Shown here: positions 29,301 to 42,100 of the stretch, in pieces
Position numbering within the stretch: the stretch's first letter is position 1
Layout of the letters: each line of letters begins with the position of its first letter
Notes under the pieces: generated by a model
Seen by the model: the letters and a program-made list of their open reading frames with translations, nothing else
What the model was told of the DNA's origin: nothing
Database searches by the model: none
Origin: Cladorhizidae sp. MBARI D1340-BT2
Lineage: Eukaryota; Porifera; Demospongiae; Poecilosclerida; Cladorhizidae
Length of the DNA: 64,000 bases
Reading direction: 5' to 3'
Assembly (NCBI GenBank): GCA_028752905.1
Contig: JAQNBH010000009.1
Coordinates: 43,654,509-43,718,508, forward strand
Position numbers and translations under genes: made by a program

Positions 29301-29890
29301 AACCATCCAGGAAGAGCTGGACAATTTCATTCTGCGCACTGGAACATAGTGAGGCAAAGTTAGATGTAAAGAAAAGCCGAGTCATGATTCTGCTTTATTC
29401 TCATTCAGTTTTACCATAATGGCTGCATTCAATGGGACATACATCAGGGTTTTGGTTTGAGATTCTTAAAGGGCAAGAAGCAATCGAAAAATGAATCTTT
29501 CATCACCTTCAAACTCACTTGAAGCATCATTTGCACCGGCATGGTGAAGCCTAGAATTTTGTGATGCTTCTTTTAAGGGAGAGAAACAAAGAAACAACAG
29601 CTTGTTCAGAAGGTCTGCTAGTGACAATAACCTGTGCTCTTTGGAAGAATATCTCAAGAAATATCACCAGAAATAATATTCTTAATTAAGAAAGCCTTCA
29701 TTCTGAAGTTGTACTGGAATTCCTGTCAAAACCATCCAGGAGGAGCTGGACAATTTCATTCTGCGCACTGGAACATAGTGAGGCAAAGTTAGAAGTAAAG
29801 CCGAGTCATGGTCCCGCTTTATTCTCATTCAGTTTTACCATAATGGCTGCATTCAATGGGACATACATCAGGGTTTTGGTTTGAGATTCT
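26390..29890. repeat. 1,750-bp higher-order repeat, two copies
   Basis: Positions 26401, 26751 and 26873 recur at 28153, 28501 and 28623 (offset 1750-1752), and 27716 recurs at 29466. Each copy comprises four unequal satellite units, including a variant with the insertion GCACCGGCATGG and another with the extra AAAGAAA. The two copies are nearly identical, so this is the most recent amplification step in the satellite. Confidence 0.88.
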
Positions 29891-31945
29891 TAAAGGGCAA
29901 GATGCAATCGAAAAATGAATCTTTCATCACCTTCAAACTCACTTGAAGCATCATTTGGGTGAAGCCTAGAACTTTGGAATGCTTCTTCTTTTAAGAGAGA
30001 ACAATAACAGCTTGTTCAGAAGGTCTGCTAGTGACACAACCTGTGCTCTTTGGAAGAATATCTCAAGAAATATCACCAGAAATAATATTCTTAATTAAGA
30101 AAGCCTTCATTCTGAAGTTGTACTGGAATCCCTGTCAAAACCATCCAGGAAGAGCTGGACAATTTCATTCTGCGCGCTGGAACATAGTGAGGCAAAGTTA
30201 GATGTAAAGAAAAGCCGAGTCATGATTCTGCTTTATTCTCATTCAGTTTTACCATAATGGCTGCATTCAATGGGACATACATCAGGGTTTTGGTTTGAGA
30301 TTCTTAAAGGGCAAGAAGCAATCGAAAAATGAATCTTTCATCACCTTCAAACTCACTTGAAGCATCATTTGCACCTGGTGAAGCCTAGAATTTTGTGATG
30401 CTTCTTTTAAGGGAGAGAAACAACAGCTTGTTCAGAAGGTGTGCTAGTGACAATAACCTGTGCTCTTTGGAAGAATATCTCTAGAAATATCACCAGAAAT
30501 AATATTCTTAATTAAGAAAGCCTTCATTCTTAAGTTCTACTAGAATATCTGTCAAAACCAAATAATGTAATAATATTCTTAATTAAGAAAGCCTACATTC
30601 TGAAGTTCTGTAGAACTCATCATAACCATCCAGGATAAATATAAAAAGTGAAGATTGTTTTGTAATTAGTTTCGGATAAGGAGTGAAGCTGGTTTCTAAT
30701 GTAATAATATTATTCTGGAAAGCCTTCATTCTGAAGTTCTACTCGAATCTCTGTCAAAACCATCCAGGATGAATAATGTCTTAAGAAACTTTATTCTGAA
30801 GTTTTACCGGAATCACATGGAGGATTAATATATTCTGAAGTAAGAAAGCCGTCATTCTCAAGTTCTACTGGAAGCTCGTCATACCCGTCTAGGATGAATA
30901 ATGTAATAATATCTTAATTAAGAAAGTCTTCATTCTGAAGTTTTACTGGAATCTCTGTTAAAACCGTCCAGGATGAATAATGTCTTAAAGAAACTTTATT
31001 CTGAGGAATCCCATCAAGGATGAATAATGTAATCTTAATTAAGAAAGCCTTCGTTCTGAAGTCATTCTCAAGTTCTACTGGAAGCTCGTCATACCCATCT
31101 AGGATGAATAATGTAATAATATCTTAATTAAGAAAGTCTTCATTCTGAAGTTCTAATGGAATCTCTGTTAAAACCGTCCAGGATGAATAATGTCTTAAGA
31201 AACTTTATTCTGAAGTTTTACCGGAATCACATGGAGGATTAATATATTCTGAAGTAAGAAAGCCGTCGTTCTCAAGTTCTACTGGAAGCTCGTCATACCC
31301 GTCTAGGATGAATAATGTAATAATATCTTAATTAAGAAAGTCTTCATTCTGAAGTTTTACTGGAATCTCTGTTAAAACCGTCCAGGATGAATAATGTCTT
31401 AAAGAAACTTTATTCTGAGGAATCCCATCAAGGATGAATAATGTAATCTTAATTAAGAAGCGGATGAATAATGTCTTAAAGAAACTTTATTCTGAGGAAT
31501 CCCATCAAGGATGAATAATGTAATCTTAATTAAGAAAGCCTTCGTTCTGAAGTCATTCTCAAGTTCTACTGGAAGCTCGTCATACCCATCTAGGATGAAT
31601 AATGTAATAATATCTTAATTAAGAAAGTCTTCATTCTGAAGTTCTAATGGAATCTCTGTTAAAACCGTCCAGGATGAATAATGTCTTAAAGAAACTTTAT
31701 TCTGAGAATCCCATCAAGGATGAATAATGTACAGTAATCTTAATTAAGAAAGCCTTCGTTCTGAAGTTTACTAAAATCTCAACCATCCAAGATGAAAATA
31801 TTAATTAAGAAAGCCTTCACCTACTGGAATCTCATCAAAACCATCCAGGATGAATAATTAATTTAAAAAGCCTTCATTCTGAAGTTCTGGAATCTCGACC
31901 ATCCAGGATGAATAATTACACACTTGCCCTTGATTATTAACCTTA

Positions 31946-32165
31946 ACTGCTAAAGCCTGCTTCTGCTAAAGGAGCCCAGCTGTGTCCTTGAATATTCTGG
32001 ACAGCTATTTACCTCAACCCAAGAAGTAACACGAAACCATACTGCTCAGTCCCAGACTGCTAAAGCCTGCTTCTGCTAAAAGAGCCCAGCTGTGTCCTTG
32101 AATATTCTGGACAGCTATTTACCTCAACCCAAGAAGTAACACGAAACCATACTGCTCAGTCCCAG
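31946..32165. repeat. 110-bp tandem duplication
   Basis: Two copies of a 110-bp segment starting ACTGCTAAAGCCTGCTTCTG at 31946 and 32056, almost identical, so recent. Confidence 0.92.
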
Positions 32166-33950
32166 GCTAATGTGCTCTTGCCTATCCCAGGATATCCTTC
32201 TGCCAAGACTAGTTGAAACCCAACTGTAAGATTTGCTCCAGAGTGATATCTTTCAAAAGTTATTCACTCCTTACATCACATGTATTTCTACATGTACATG
32301 ATGTACTCACCATCAAGCTTTTCTGCAATGGCTGGTCCGACTAGGTTTGTGAGGCTACTTGTCCCCGAGCATTTTAATATTTGCACTTACATAATTAGCA
32401 TAATATGATATGGCCGAGATAGTGGAAGTGTTGAATGAGGGAACTATTCCACCTACAAACTCTGGATCCAATTATAGACCACTAAGTTGGTAATACCTTT
32501 TGACAAGGGTCTCCACAACCTGCAGTGAGAGTGGATGCTAACTTTTTGTTTGGTTCAGAAAGGGAAGTTTATGGCAGCTGAAAGTGACATTTTTAATGCA
32601 AGTCTTTGGGAATACCCAAGCAGTGGTGAGGCACGTCCGATAGACACTTGATATTTACCAAATACTTTCCTAAGTTTTGACCAAGTACATATATATGGAC
32701 ATTGCTTGATCCTTAATATATACACACCACAATGTGAAGTAAAATAATTATGCATGTTTTGTAATAATGCATGTTTTGTAATAATTATTATGAGTTGTTG
32801 TTTTGGCTAAGTTCAACTAATTAGAGTTCAAATGCCCATGTGGTTCAAAATAAAATAAAAATGATTTCTTGCAGATCTTGCAAAGATCTTACAAAGATGT
32901 GTGACTTACAAGAATCAATGTGCAAGATCACACAAAATTGAAACTGATCAATTTTATCTTATCCTGTGATCATTTTAGATTGCATTATAATCCACTTTTT
33001 GGTGATGGTGGTTTCCAGTGTCATCTAAGTAACATATAGTCCACATCTGTTCCAGTGTAGAATCACACCTTTGTGCAAAGTGAGCTTCCAGCTTCAAAAA
33101 AAATGAGGTCAAATTTCCTTTTTATTTCACAGGTCTTGCCTCTCAGTTTGTTGATGGATGCATGTACACGCACTGACTAACAATGTAACACTGTGGTAAT
33201 GTATGTATGACTAACTGTGGAACACTGATGATGGATGTATATAGATAGACTAATAGGTGTGATCCTCTCCATGATAATTGTGCATCATCTTCCAGACTAT
33301 ACATAAGACCTGACATAATTTACAGCAATGCTGATTAGTTTCTTCAGTTATAAATCGGATACTGGCCAAGATTACCAAGGATGAAGATGATCATTTGAGC
33401 ACTAGCCACTATTTCCCACAATACAGATTAGAAGTCTATCCATGAGTAGGTTTCAAAGTTCAGTTTTCCAGCTTCAATGCTGTCGAATGAATAGGAGCAC
33501 AAGATCAGTGCAAACTTGACTGCTTACATGTAGCGATACCTTGGAGTGAATATAAAGCAGTGATTGATTCAGAAGGGGGGAGGTCCTGGGATTTCCCTCC
33601 AAGACAACCAGTCACATCCTATCTTAATTAAGAAATCACAATGCACCCAGCAAAGAACATGCATGGTTCTAGATTTTGCTGACAGGGTATATAGGCATTG
33701 CATTGTTACTACAAACACTTTGCACATACATTCCTAGTAGTAGTAGTAAGTCATACTCCTGTACTATGTAGAAGTCCACTAAGTGCTTTGCTCAGCCTTG
33801 TGGTTGAGTACTACTTAATTGAACTTGAATCACATCACAACCACAGAGAAAGTTACATTAAAAAAAAATTAATCCTTGGAAAGGACCCCTAGACTAGACC
33901 CCTACAGCCTACTATTCCTGTGAAGCTAACTATATATATAATTTAAATTT
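32166..33950. other. Gene-poor stretch, possible LINE trace
   Basis: No supported gene. At 32430-32490 the plus strand reads NEGTIPPTNSGSNYRPLSW, resembling the NYRPIS segment that opens LINE reverse transcriptase domains. It is isolated and short, so only suggestive. Confidence 0.35.
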
Positions 33951-33954
33951 TCCG

Positions 33955-34200
33955 ACAACAGAAGGTTCCTATGCCTGATGAATGGGAATCGGTCCTGGCA
34001 CCATTCCTCTTTAATATCTGACTGACAAACAATTGGGGAGCATACAGAGGACATTTAGCCAGGATATGTTGATTCTTCCTGAGTACTTATAGGAATGAAG
34101 ACTCGAGCTGAAAATGCTGTTGCCTTCCATCTCACCAATAAACAGACCCAAGAGTTCAATGTCCAGATCAACGAAACACCACTGAAATTCCAAGCCATAT
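33955..34200 (+). mobile_element. LINE remnant, reverse transcriptase segment (plus)
   Basis: Plus-strand reading gives VLAPFLFNI (RT motif block before the YADD region). After a frame change it gives AFHLTNKQTQELNVQINETP, matching the AFHLNN...RELNV segment that follows the catalytic region in many invertebrate LINEs. The catalytic YADD itself is missing. Confidence 0.65.
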
Positions 34201-34480
34201 CACTGAGATAATCTGTGTGTGTGTGTGGATTTTTTACCCAGAACTTGGTGGCTGAGAGCTATTGTGGTTCCTTGGCAGTGTAGCTCATTAGGTTGGATGC
34301 TTGCAAGAATAGGAAATTGATGTGGGGAGCAATCATCCCATGACTGCACACAGCATGTTCCAAGGGTGAAATCAAGACGGCATTTGTACTGGCTGCACAC
34401 TGAAACTCCAGTGCCACCCAATGGATGATTAAATAGTGCAAATCCACCTGTCTCCACCAATAACCCGCCCCCCCTTAATT
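34200..34480 (-). mobile_element. LINE remnant, reverse transcriptase C-terminal segment (minus)
   Basis: Minus-strand reading contains FPILASIQPNELHCQGTTIA, which resembles the (L)P(V/I)LAGI.P..LRR..A..(L)A block near the end of LINE ORF2. It lies tail to tail with the plus-strand fragment at 34200. Confidence 0.5.
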
Positions 34481-35268
34481 CCCTTGAAATACCTGGCCGG
34501 TGTCTCCCTAGCGAGATGAGCCTGGTGTCGCTTAATCCAGGACTGACTCTTCAGGTAATTTATTCACAAGTGGGAACTGGCTCCCTCAACAGCATACGTA
34601 ATGTGGTGCAGAAGAACAGCCACATAACTCCGTGTCCTCTCTACTGGGCACAAAATGCAACTCGATGTGCTGTATCGCCCACCTAGGACAGTGTTGCACA
34701 TGAACACACACAAACACGATATATTTTTTTATGATGTTTACCAATTCTTGCTTTTACTATTCGTCACTTGTCATTGGAAGTTTTGCAGACTGGTTGTCCC
34801 AGGTTGATGTCAAGACGGTTTGTGAGCAACCATTTCCCCATCGTTTAGGTTTGCTGAGCTTACTAGATGATGAATAAAAGTCGTCGTTTTGATCATTATC
34901 AGTTAAGATGTAACAAAAATAATGTGAGAACTACTTGAGATTGAAGAGCAGGCCTAATGCTGAGTAATAATGCAGGGTAGGGTCATGGGATATGTGGTCA
35001 AACGGTGGGAGAGGAAGAATAGGCCTAGGGTCCCATGTCTTTTTAGTCTTTGGCACCATCTCTCCCATAAAAAAAAACTCATTTCGTCTGGCTCTTTAAT
35101 CCTATCATTATATTTTTGTACCAACCATTAAAATAAAGTTAGTTCATTGTTTTTGTTCCGTGTCATTGTTAGTGATAATGCAAGGCTCAACGGATTTGAT
35201 CATGTAATCGCATTGAAAGCATTTCGTCTAGCATAGCTAGCTACGTTGTGCGTTGTTCGGTATCTGAT
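34481..35268. other. Intergenic, no gene recognised
   Basis: About 0.8 kb without recognisable coding or repeat structure upstream of the second tRNA. Confidence 0.4.
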
Positions 35269-35341
35269 GGTTTCGTGGTGTAGTGGTTATCACGTGAGTC
35301 TAACACACTCAAGGTCCCCAGTTCGATCCTGGGTGGAATCA
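35269..35341 (+). tRNA. tRNA-Val (anticodon AAC), second copy
   Basis: Identical to the copy at 13397 except C to T at acceptor position 5, which changes a C-G pair into a U-G wobble. The anticodon loop CTAACAC gives AAC. T4 (35346-35349) and T7 runs follow as Pol III terminators. The flanks are unrelated to those of the first copy. Confidence 0.92.
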
Positions 35342-35424
35342 TAAGTTTTCCCCCTTTTTTTCTTTCCCTCCCTCTGTTTTGTTGTATTGGCCTCAACACA
35401 AATCTAATTTTTGGGATCCTTCCT

Positions 35425-35702
35425 GTTTGCCTCCTGAAGAGCAAGCACACCCAGCCGCTCTACCTCCTGGAGAGCACGTCCAACCACTCTGCCTCCTGAC
35501 TCTTGGAGAGCATGTCCAACCACTCTGCTTCCTGGAGAGCAGAACACCTAGCCACTCCGCCTCCTGGAGAGCAGAACACTTAGCCACTCTGCCTCCTGGA
35601 GAGCAGAACACCCTGCCGAGAGCAGAACACCCAGCCACTCTGCCTCCTGCAGAGCTGCTTCGTGCAGAGCAACCACTCTGCCTCCTGAACAGCTGAACAC
35701 CC
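35425..35702. repeat. Degenerate 32-40 bp minisatellite
   Basis: About eight copies of a unit containing CCACTCTGCCTCCTGGAGAG and GCAGAACACC with indels. It lies downstream (3') of the TIR/HEAT gene on its strand. Confidence 0.85.
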
Positions 35703-35986
35703 AGCTGAAATATCTTCTTGAAGCTTCCATAGGACTTGAGAAATAACCATCCTAATAATGGAGACATGTTGGTGCACATCAAGACCCCACCTCCCTGGGT
35801 ACAACAAGACTCGATCGAGCCTGGACAGAATCATGAGTCACTAGAAATTTACAACAACAAAAAAGAGTGTTAAAATATTACAGCTAGCACTGTTTACAAG
35901 TGCAAACAACAAAATGTTATCACTACAACAAATTGTCATCACAAAGTAACAGTCACATGTAATCATGTATAATGTTATGGTCATCT

Positions 35987-36134
35987 TCACACAGCGGCTT
36001 GGTTTCCTGCTAGGGCTGCAATCTCGTCCTCCAACACCTTTGTAACAGAGAGCACCTGCTTTGCCTCGGGGATGTCCATGTTTTCCAGAGCTGTGCGAGC
36101 TGCATTCCTCACCACTGAAATGAAATCATTTCTC
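35987..36134 (-). CDS. TIR/HEAT gene exon 10 (stop codon)
   Basis: Acceptor TTTGATCATGTAG. Reads RNDFISVVRNAARTALENMD and a C-terminal helix ending in NQAAV, then TGA at 35989-35987. It completes the HEAT repeat interrupted at the exon-9 donor (GNIW joins RND). No clear AATAAA is visible within about 150 bp downstream. Confidence 0.85.
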
Positions 36135-39100
36135 CTACATGATCAAAGCCAATAGGAAATTGGTCATGTCGTATTGTGCTGAAGGTTACCCACTAGGTCT
36201 TGCATTCACACACCACTCATCAACACGGGGTCAGGGTTCAGACAGTACTTGACACTGGTTCACGATATGACGCTCATCCCGAGTATGACGATACGATATG
36301 ATGGGTGAGCCAGCCTCAAGTGTCAAGTATTGTCTGAACCCTGACCACAGATATCATATCATCATAATATTGTGGCCAGCAATGATATGATGACGATAAA
36401 ACACAATGATGGGATAAGATGGAATAAGTTAACGTGCATCTGACCAATCAACATTATTGGGGGTGTAAGATGTTTTTGTATGTGGAAGGGGGGGGGGGGG
36501 GGGGGGGGGGCTGACTTAAGGTTACTGAGTGGGCAGATATCATATACTTGCCCATTTATCCTAGGGAGGATCCAGATGCATACTCGCCTGGTAAAACCTT
36601 TTTTTATTTTTACATGGCTCAGAGATCAACATGCAGAATCCTGGCAGCCACGTCTGCGATTAATCAAAAATGCATTTATTACTTACTATGCATGTTGTCT
36701 TACTGCATGTTGTGTAAAAAAAGCATTTTGAGTGTGTTTGTGTGTGAGGGGCCGAGCCCCCCTCAGCCCCCTCCCCCATTTCTTAAGCCAGTGAGTGCAT
36801 TATGGCATTTCTGTAAGTGAACAAGCTCATTGCAGCCCTGACGACCTCCTCCTGCCTGTGGCAGGAATCTGCTGAACCCTGTAGGTCGAAGGTCAATGCC
36901 TGGAAACGGGTGTTAAGTAGTTATATATCTAGCTGGGCTAGGGCTAGTAGTAATGCCTTGTGGCTAGTAGTAATGCCTTGTTAAGTAGTTATATATCTAG
37001 CTGGGCTAGGGCTAGTAGTTTGATAAGTAGTGTTACTAACTTGTATAGTGCTGTAGCTAGCTAGCTATTAGCAGTGTAACTGATTTAGTAGCATAGTTGG
37101 ATAGCTGGTGTAGCATGTACTAGCCATGTTACATACGTAGCTATAGCAACTACTTCTCACCACACACAACTACCATAATGTATACTCCAGCCAGACCTGC
37201 AGGCGAGGCTGTCCATGGATGGTGGAGTCGAGGGCAAAGTTTGAGGATTGTTTCTGTATCATTATGGCATCGTTATTATTGTGAAGCATGCACAATATGT
37301 CGATGCAATGCAATGGCTGAGCGTCACACTGTGAACCAGCCTTTAGTCAGGGCTGGATGCAATGCAATGGCTGAGCATCTGTGAACCAGCCTTTAGTCAG
37401 GGCTAGATGCAATGCGATGGCCGAGCGTCACACTGTGAACCAGCCTTTAGTCAGGGCTGGATGCAATGCAATGGCTGAGCATCACACTGTGAACCAGCCT
37501 TTAGTCAGGGCTAGATGCAATGCAATGGCCGAGCGTCACACTGTGAACCAGCCTTTAGTCAGGGCTAGATGCAATGCAATGGCTGAGCGTCACACTGTGA
37601 ACCAGCCTTTAGTCAGGGCTAGATGCAATGCAATGGCTGAGCGTCACACTGTGAACCAGCCTTTAGTCAGGGCTCGATGCAATGCGATGGCTGAGCATCA
37701 CACTGTGAACCAGCCTTTAGTCAGGGCTAGATGCAATGCAATGGCCGAGTGTCACACTGTGAACCAGCCTTTAGTCAGGGCTGGATGCAATGCAATGGCT
37801 GAGCATCTGTGAACCAGCCTTTAGTCAGGGCTAGATGCAATGCAATGGCTGAGCGTCACACTGTGAACCAGCCTTTAGTCAGGGCTAGATGCAATGCAAT
37901 GGCCGAGCGTCACACTGTGAACCAGCCTTTAGTCAGGGCTAGATGCAATGCAATGGCTGAGAGTCACACTGTGAACCAGCCTTTAGTCAGGGCTAGATGC
38001 AATGCAATGGCTGAGCATCACACTGTGAACCAGCCTTTAGTCAGGGCTAGATGCAATGCAATGACCGAGCATCACACTGTGAACCAGCCTTTAGTCAGGG
38101 CTAGATGCAATGCAATGGCTGAGCATCACACTGTGAACCAGCCTTTAGTCAGGGCTGGATGCAATGCAATGGCCGAGCATCACACTGTGAACCAGCCTTT
38201 AGTCGGGACTCACCGACTACTATACTTAATACCAGTCCGGATTCACAAAGAGGAAGTGGTCACCCAGGATGTGAATGTCATTCATTGCTGGCCATATTGT
38301 GTATAGTCTACTTTGCTATTTCAAATAAGAAGGTAGGGGGAGGAGGGGAGAGGGGGGAGACAGACTAGACTAACCTGGAGTGCAACAACAACAAAAGCTA
38401 TACCAACTGACCAGATGTTGCCGATGTGAGGGATGGCTTTTACAGCCTTCATAGCGCCAAGGCTGAGACAAGCACTCTGTCTGACGATGCGATCTCCATC
38501 CTTGAGTAGCCCAATCAGGGTGTCTATCACAACCTCGTCTGTGCAGCCAGTGCGGCCCAGAGAAATTGCTGCCACAGCACGGACATTGGGGTCCGCATCG
38601 TCCAGCAACTTCATCAGAGCCCCCACCACCGCAGTGTTCTGGAATGTGGCTGGTCATTAAAAAGTTTAAAAAAAATTATATATGTGCAAGACGGACCAAT
38701 AACACGCTAGATTTATCTATGTCACATCGTATTCTACAAGTGAAAGCTAACCAGCACAATCACCTACTATATCACCTACTACAGTGTTCTCCCCAGAGAA
38801 TTGAAGCGTATCGGCCCGATATCCCTTCCAAATTGAAGGCATATCGGTCGATACGCCTTACCGGTGTACTTTTACAGTTCAAAGTTTATTTTTTGTCAAA
38901 TTGATGCAATAAAAATTTCTTTTATACGTATTGTGGGTGTGGTTGGCGAAATATTTGCAATGGTTCCAGCTCCACAGTAGCTCCTGTCTCGCGAGTGAGA
39001 CTTGCTGAAACATGGAAGTCCAGACCTTAGTGTTCCTAGCAGAGCTCAAACAAGCACAGAAAGGCTGGCATTGATCAAAAATGGAAGTTAAACTTTCCAA

Positions 39101-42100
39101 AAACATCACAGGTCTAGGAAGGTCGTCATCGGCCAACATATTGACTTACCTCGCACGACTAACAAGGCAGAGCTTAGTGAAGCATGCGAAGTGTGAGTAC
39201 CACATCATGCCAGGATAACTTGGGCTTGGGGGGGGGGCAGTGGCCAGTGTTCTCCCCAGGCCGTTTTGTATCATCGCAGTTCAAAGTTCATTGTGATTTC
39301 TATAATAATATTGAAATACAATTCTAGCTAGAATATTGCTTATGCTGCATGGAGTCGTTGATGTTCTTCACTGTGCCGTTCTCTTGGGCATCGCTAAGCG
39401 GATTCACTCTGGCTGGTGGAGGGTCTGGGAGTCCGTCATCTTCTAAGCTAAGGAAGACTGGTGGAATAGACCTTAAATGGAACGCTGACTTTCTGTGGAT
39501 GCTGGCAGTAGATGATGGCTGAGGAATGATGTGCGTATTGTGCCACAAGCACAGCTGGCGTCCTAAAAAAGCTGCCTTATAGGAAGAGCTTTTTTTTTAA
39601 ACTTGGCCTTGGCCTGCAAGATCATGATCAAGCAGAGCTTGATAAAACACAGTCAGAGCAAGTCACACACACAATACTGCATTTATGATCTTAGCTCCTC
39701 CAAGAGAGATGGTGGGCTAGCAATGGCGATCTAGCGGGTTGTTTCAGCTCAGCGCAAGGCATCTCTTGGTGCTCTCAAGTGCATGTACTTCCTTAATAAG
39801 AGAGAGATTGCACACACCACCAACTCTGCACTGCTTCTTGAGCTTGGCAAGTCTCTTGGAGCTTCTTAGTTGGTCAGATCTGCAACTTAGTGGTAATGCA
39901 CACTACACATCAGAGCATTGCATGCAAGAGCTAGTTCGTGAAACTGTCTCTGATCCTATAATCTCATGCATAGATGAAACCACTGAGGTGTCTGTTACAA
40001 AGGTGCTTGTAGTCTATTGCCATTACGTTGTGAGAGGGGAGATAAAAACTCATATGTTTGAGTTGCATGATGGGAGTGGCCATCACAATATCTGACACCA
40101 TAATGAAGCTTTGCAGTGACCTGCAGCTAGATATGTCGCAGTCTAGGCAGTGATGTTGGGAACGAGAGGTGGAGTGTCTAAACTCCTTAAGGATAGAGTT
40201 CCTTTCCTGGTCTCCAACCACTGCATTGCTCATCAGCTTGCATTAGCTTGTGGCCAGGCAACAAATGAGATTCCCTAACCTTAAAAATATACTTGAACAG
40301 CTTTACTGCTTCTATAAGTACTCGCCAGTTCGAACTGCTGGGCTTAAGGAGATTCAGGATGTGCTTAATGATCCTCGACTTAATCTTCTAGAGATGTCCG
40401 TTGACTATCACATGATAGAGTTGTTACTCACCTCCGCAAATGCTTCTCAGTCCATGATAGTCTGGAGAGGGAAGTTCAGGAGAGATATAATGCTGTAGCT
40501 GCTGGGCTTGCTTCCTTTTTCAAGAAGTACAAGTTTGTAGCTGCCTTGTACATGTTTTCTGATGTTCTTCCACCTCCAGCAGGCTTGTCTCATGCTTTCC
40601 AGAATCAAGAGATCGACTTTACTAGAGTAAAGCCATCAGTAGTGGGCTACAGTAGATGCTCTACTCCTGACTCCTGGTGGATTCTTCCAAAATCTCCCGA
40701 ACAAATTATCAGGCCTGGAAGAGTATGGTGTGCAGCCACCTAGCGATAGCATGATAGCTAGTTTTAAATGTGATGTATAATATTGTAAGTACTTGCACAC
40801 CCTTTCTGAGCATATCACTGCTAGGTTTCCTGACCTCAGTCTGGTTTCGAAATTTTCAATCCTAGCAGTATTCCATAAGAGCTTTCCCTTCAACCCTTCC
40901 ACAGTGATGGCATGCTGGATAAACTTGTCACCCACTATGGTTCTCATGGCGTATATAGTGCATCCAGCATCACCAGAGGGGAGCTCAAAGTCTTCAATAG
41001 TGTAGTTGCTGCAATAGTGAGTTGAAGCAAATGAGAACTCACCAGCTCATTTTTCATCGGAAATTGAGTTTAATGTTTCCCAATCTGGCAAAGTTGGCAG
41101 CTATTGGCCTTTTACTCCCTACATGTATGTCTTTCTGTAGACTGTGAAAGAGGCTTCTCCACTCTATCTAGAGTCAAGACTGACCTTAGAAACCAGTTAG
41201 CCAACAGAACTCTCAATCACCTCTTGATGATATCAATTGAAGGGCCTAGTTCATCTGATTTCCCCTATGAACTCACTTGTGGTCACTGGGCTGCCATGAG
41301 GAATAGAAGAATCAATGTGGAAGCTTCTTGAATGTTTGACCTTGATTTTAGTTTCAATTTCAATAATTAACAAACCGCAGCATCAGCTCTTCCAATCATC
41401 CATGGTCCATCACACGCACACATGCACACACACATACAACACACACACACATGCATGCATACACACACATGCATGCACACACAACATGCACACACACACA
41501 CACATACAACACACACACACATGCATGCACACACACACAACACAACACACACTAGCTCATCAGCATACCGTCTCATTTGTGATTCAATCTCACTAATAAT
41601 ACATAATAACTGCCAAATTAGCAACAATATTAAATATATATTTTCCACGCAAGAAGAAATGAGAACAACAAGAGAGGTTTTCTAAAGTGTCTGGCAACTC
41701 AGTCAGTATGAATCTTGGCTCTCTTTCCCTTCCCCCATGACAGAATACACTGCATAACATGGCTGCACTCAGCATGTAGAGAAGCAGCAATTTCTGTACA
41801 TATGAACCCTGCCCCAAGGATTACTGTGTGATCTCATGAAGATCAATTAAAATGGGGTGTGGTTAATGTTGCCACGCCCACCCCCAATATCCCTTCAGAA
41901 ATTCCTGGGAAGAACACTGCTACTCTATGCATACCTCACATCTCTGGAGAATGCATACATGAGCTCCTACTCTACACACCTCACATCTCTGGCTCACTAT
42001 GAGAATGTGTGCATGAGCTCCTACTCTACACACCTCACATCTCTGGCTCACTATGAGAATGTGTGCATGAGCTCCTACTCTACACATCTCACATCTCTGG

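Larger units (their letters stand above)
19041..31930. repeat. 12.9-kb complex satellite, about 415-bp composite units
   Basis: The core unit, about 412-416 bp, contains the landmarks AACAGCTTGTTCAGAAGGTC, TTAATTAAGAAAGCCTTCAT, GAGGCAAAGTTAGATGTAAA, CATAATGGCTGCATTCAATG and TGGTGAAGCCTAGAA. Unit starts near 22007, 22423, 22835, 23247 and 23662 show the period. The two margins (19.86-20.52 kb and 30.5-31.9 kb) are made of a simpler degenerate 55-75 bp monomer (AAGAAAGCCTTCATTCTGAAG...CCATCCAGGATGAATAATG), one copy of which sits in each 415-bp unit. Short internal duplications (for example at about 24015 and 25450) occur. The palindrome at 21235-22006 interrupts it. Small ORFs of 61-67 codons recur with the unit and have no domain. 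Confidence 0.93.
38782..41919 (+). mobile_element. hAT-type DNA transposon, degenerate
   Basis: Left inverted end CAGTGTTCTCCCCAG at 38782, with a second, similar end at 39245. The right end at 41919 reads CAGTGTTCTTCCCAGG on the minus strand. CAGTG-like ends are typical of hAT elements. The interior carries a broken transposase on the plus strand. A clean 8-bp target duplication is not visible. The right end abuts the 54-bp array. In intron 8 of the TIR/HEAT gene, opposite strand. Confidence 0.75.

Noticed and set aside
22723..29657. Recurring 61-66 codon minus ORFs (MRYSSKEHRLLSLADLLNK)
   Set aside because: They recur once per satellite variant unit, several copies have frameshifts, and there is no recognisable domain.
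37178..38306. RCNAMAERHTVNQPLVRA repeat ORFs
   Set aside because: 54-bp array derived from a MITE end; frame maintenance follows from the unit length.
38321..38411. Extension of exon 9 through a hydrophobic stretch (GIAFVVVALQ) to a GTTAGT donor
   Set aside because: That donor leaves a phase that gives an immediate stop in exon 10. The earlier GTCAGT donor joins in frame and completes a HEAT repeat.
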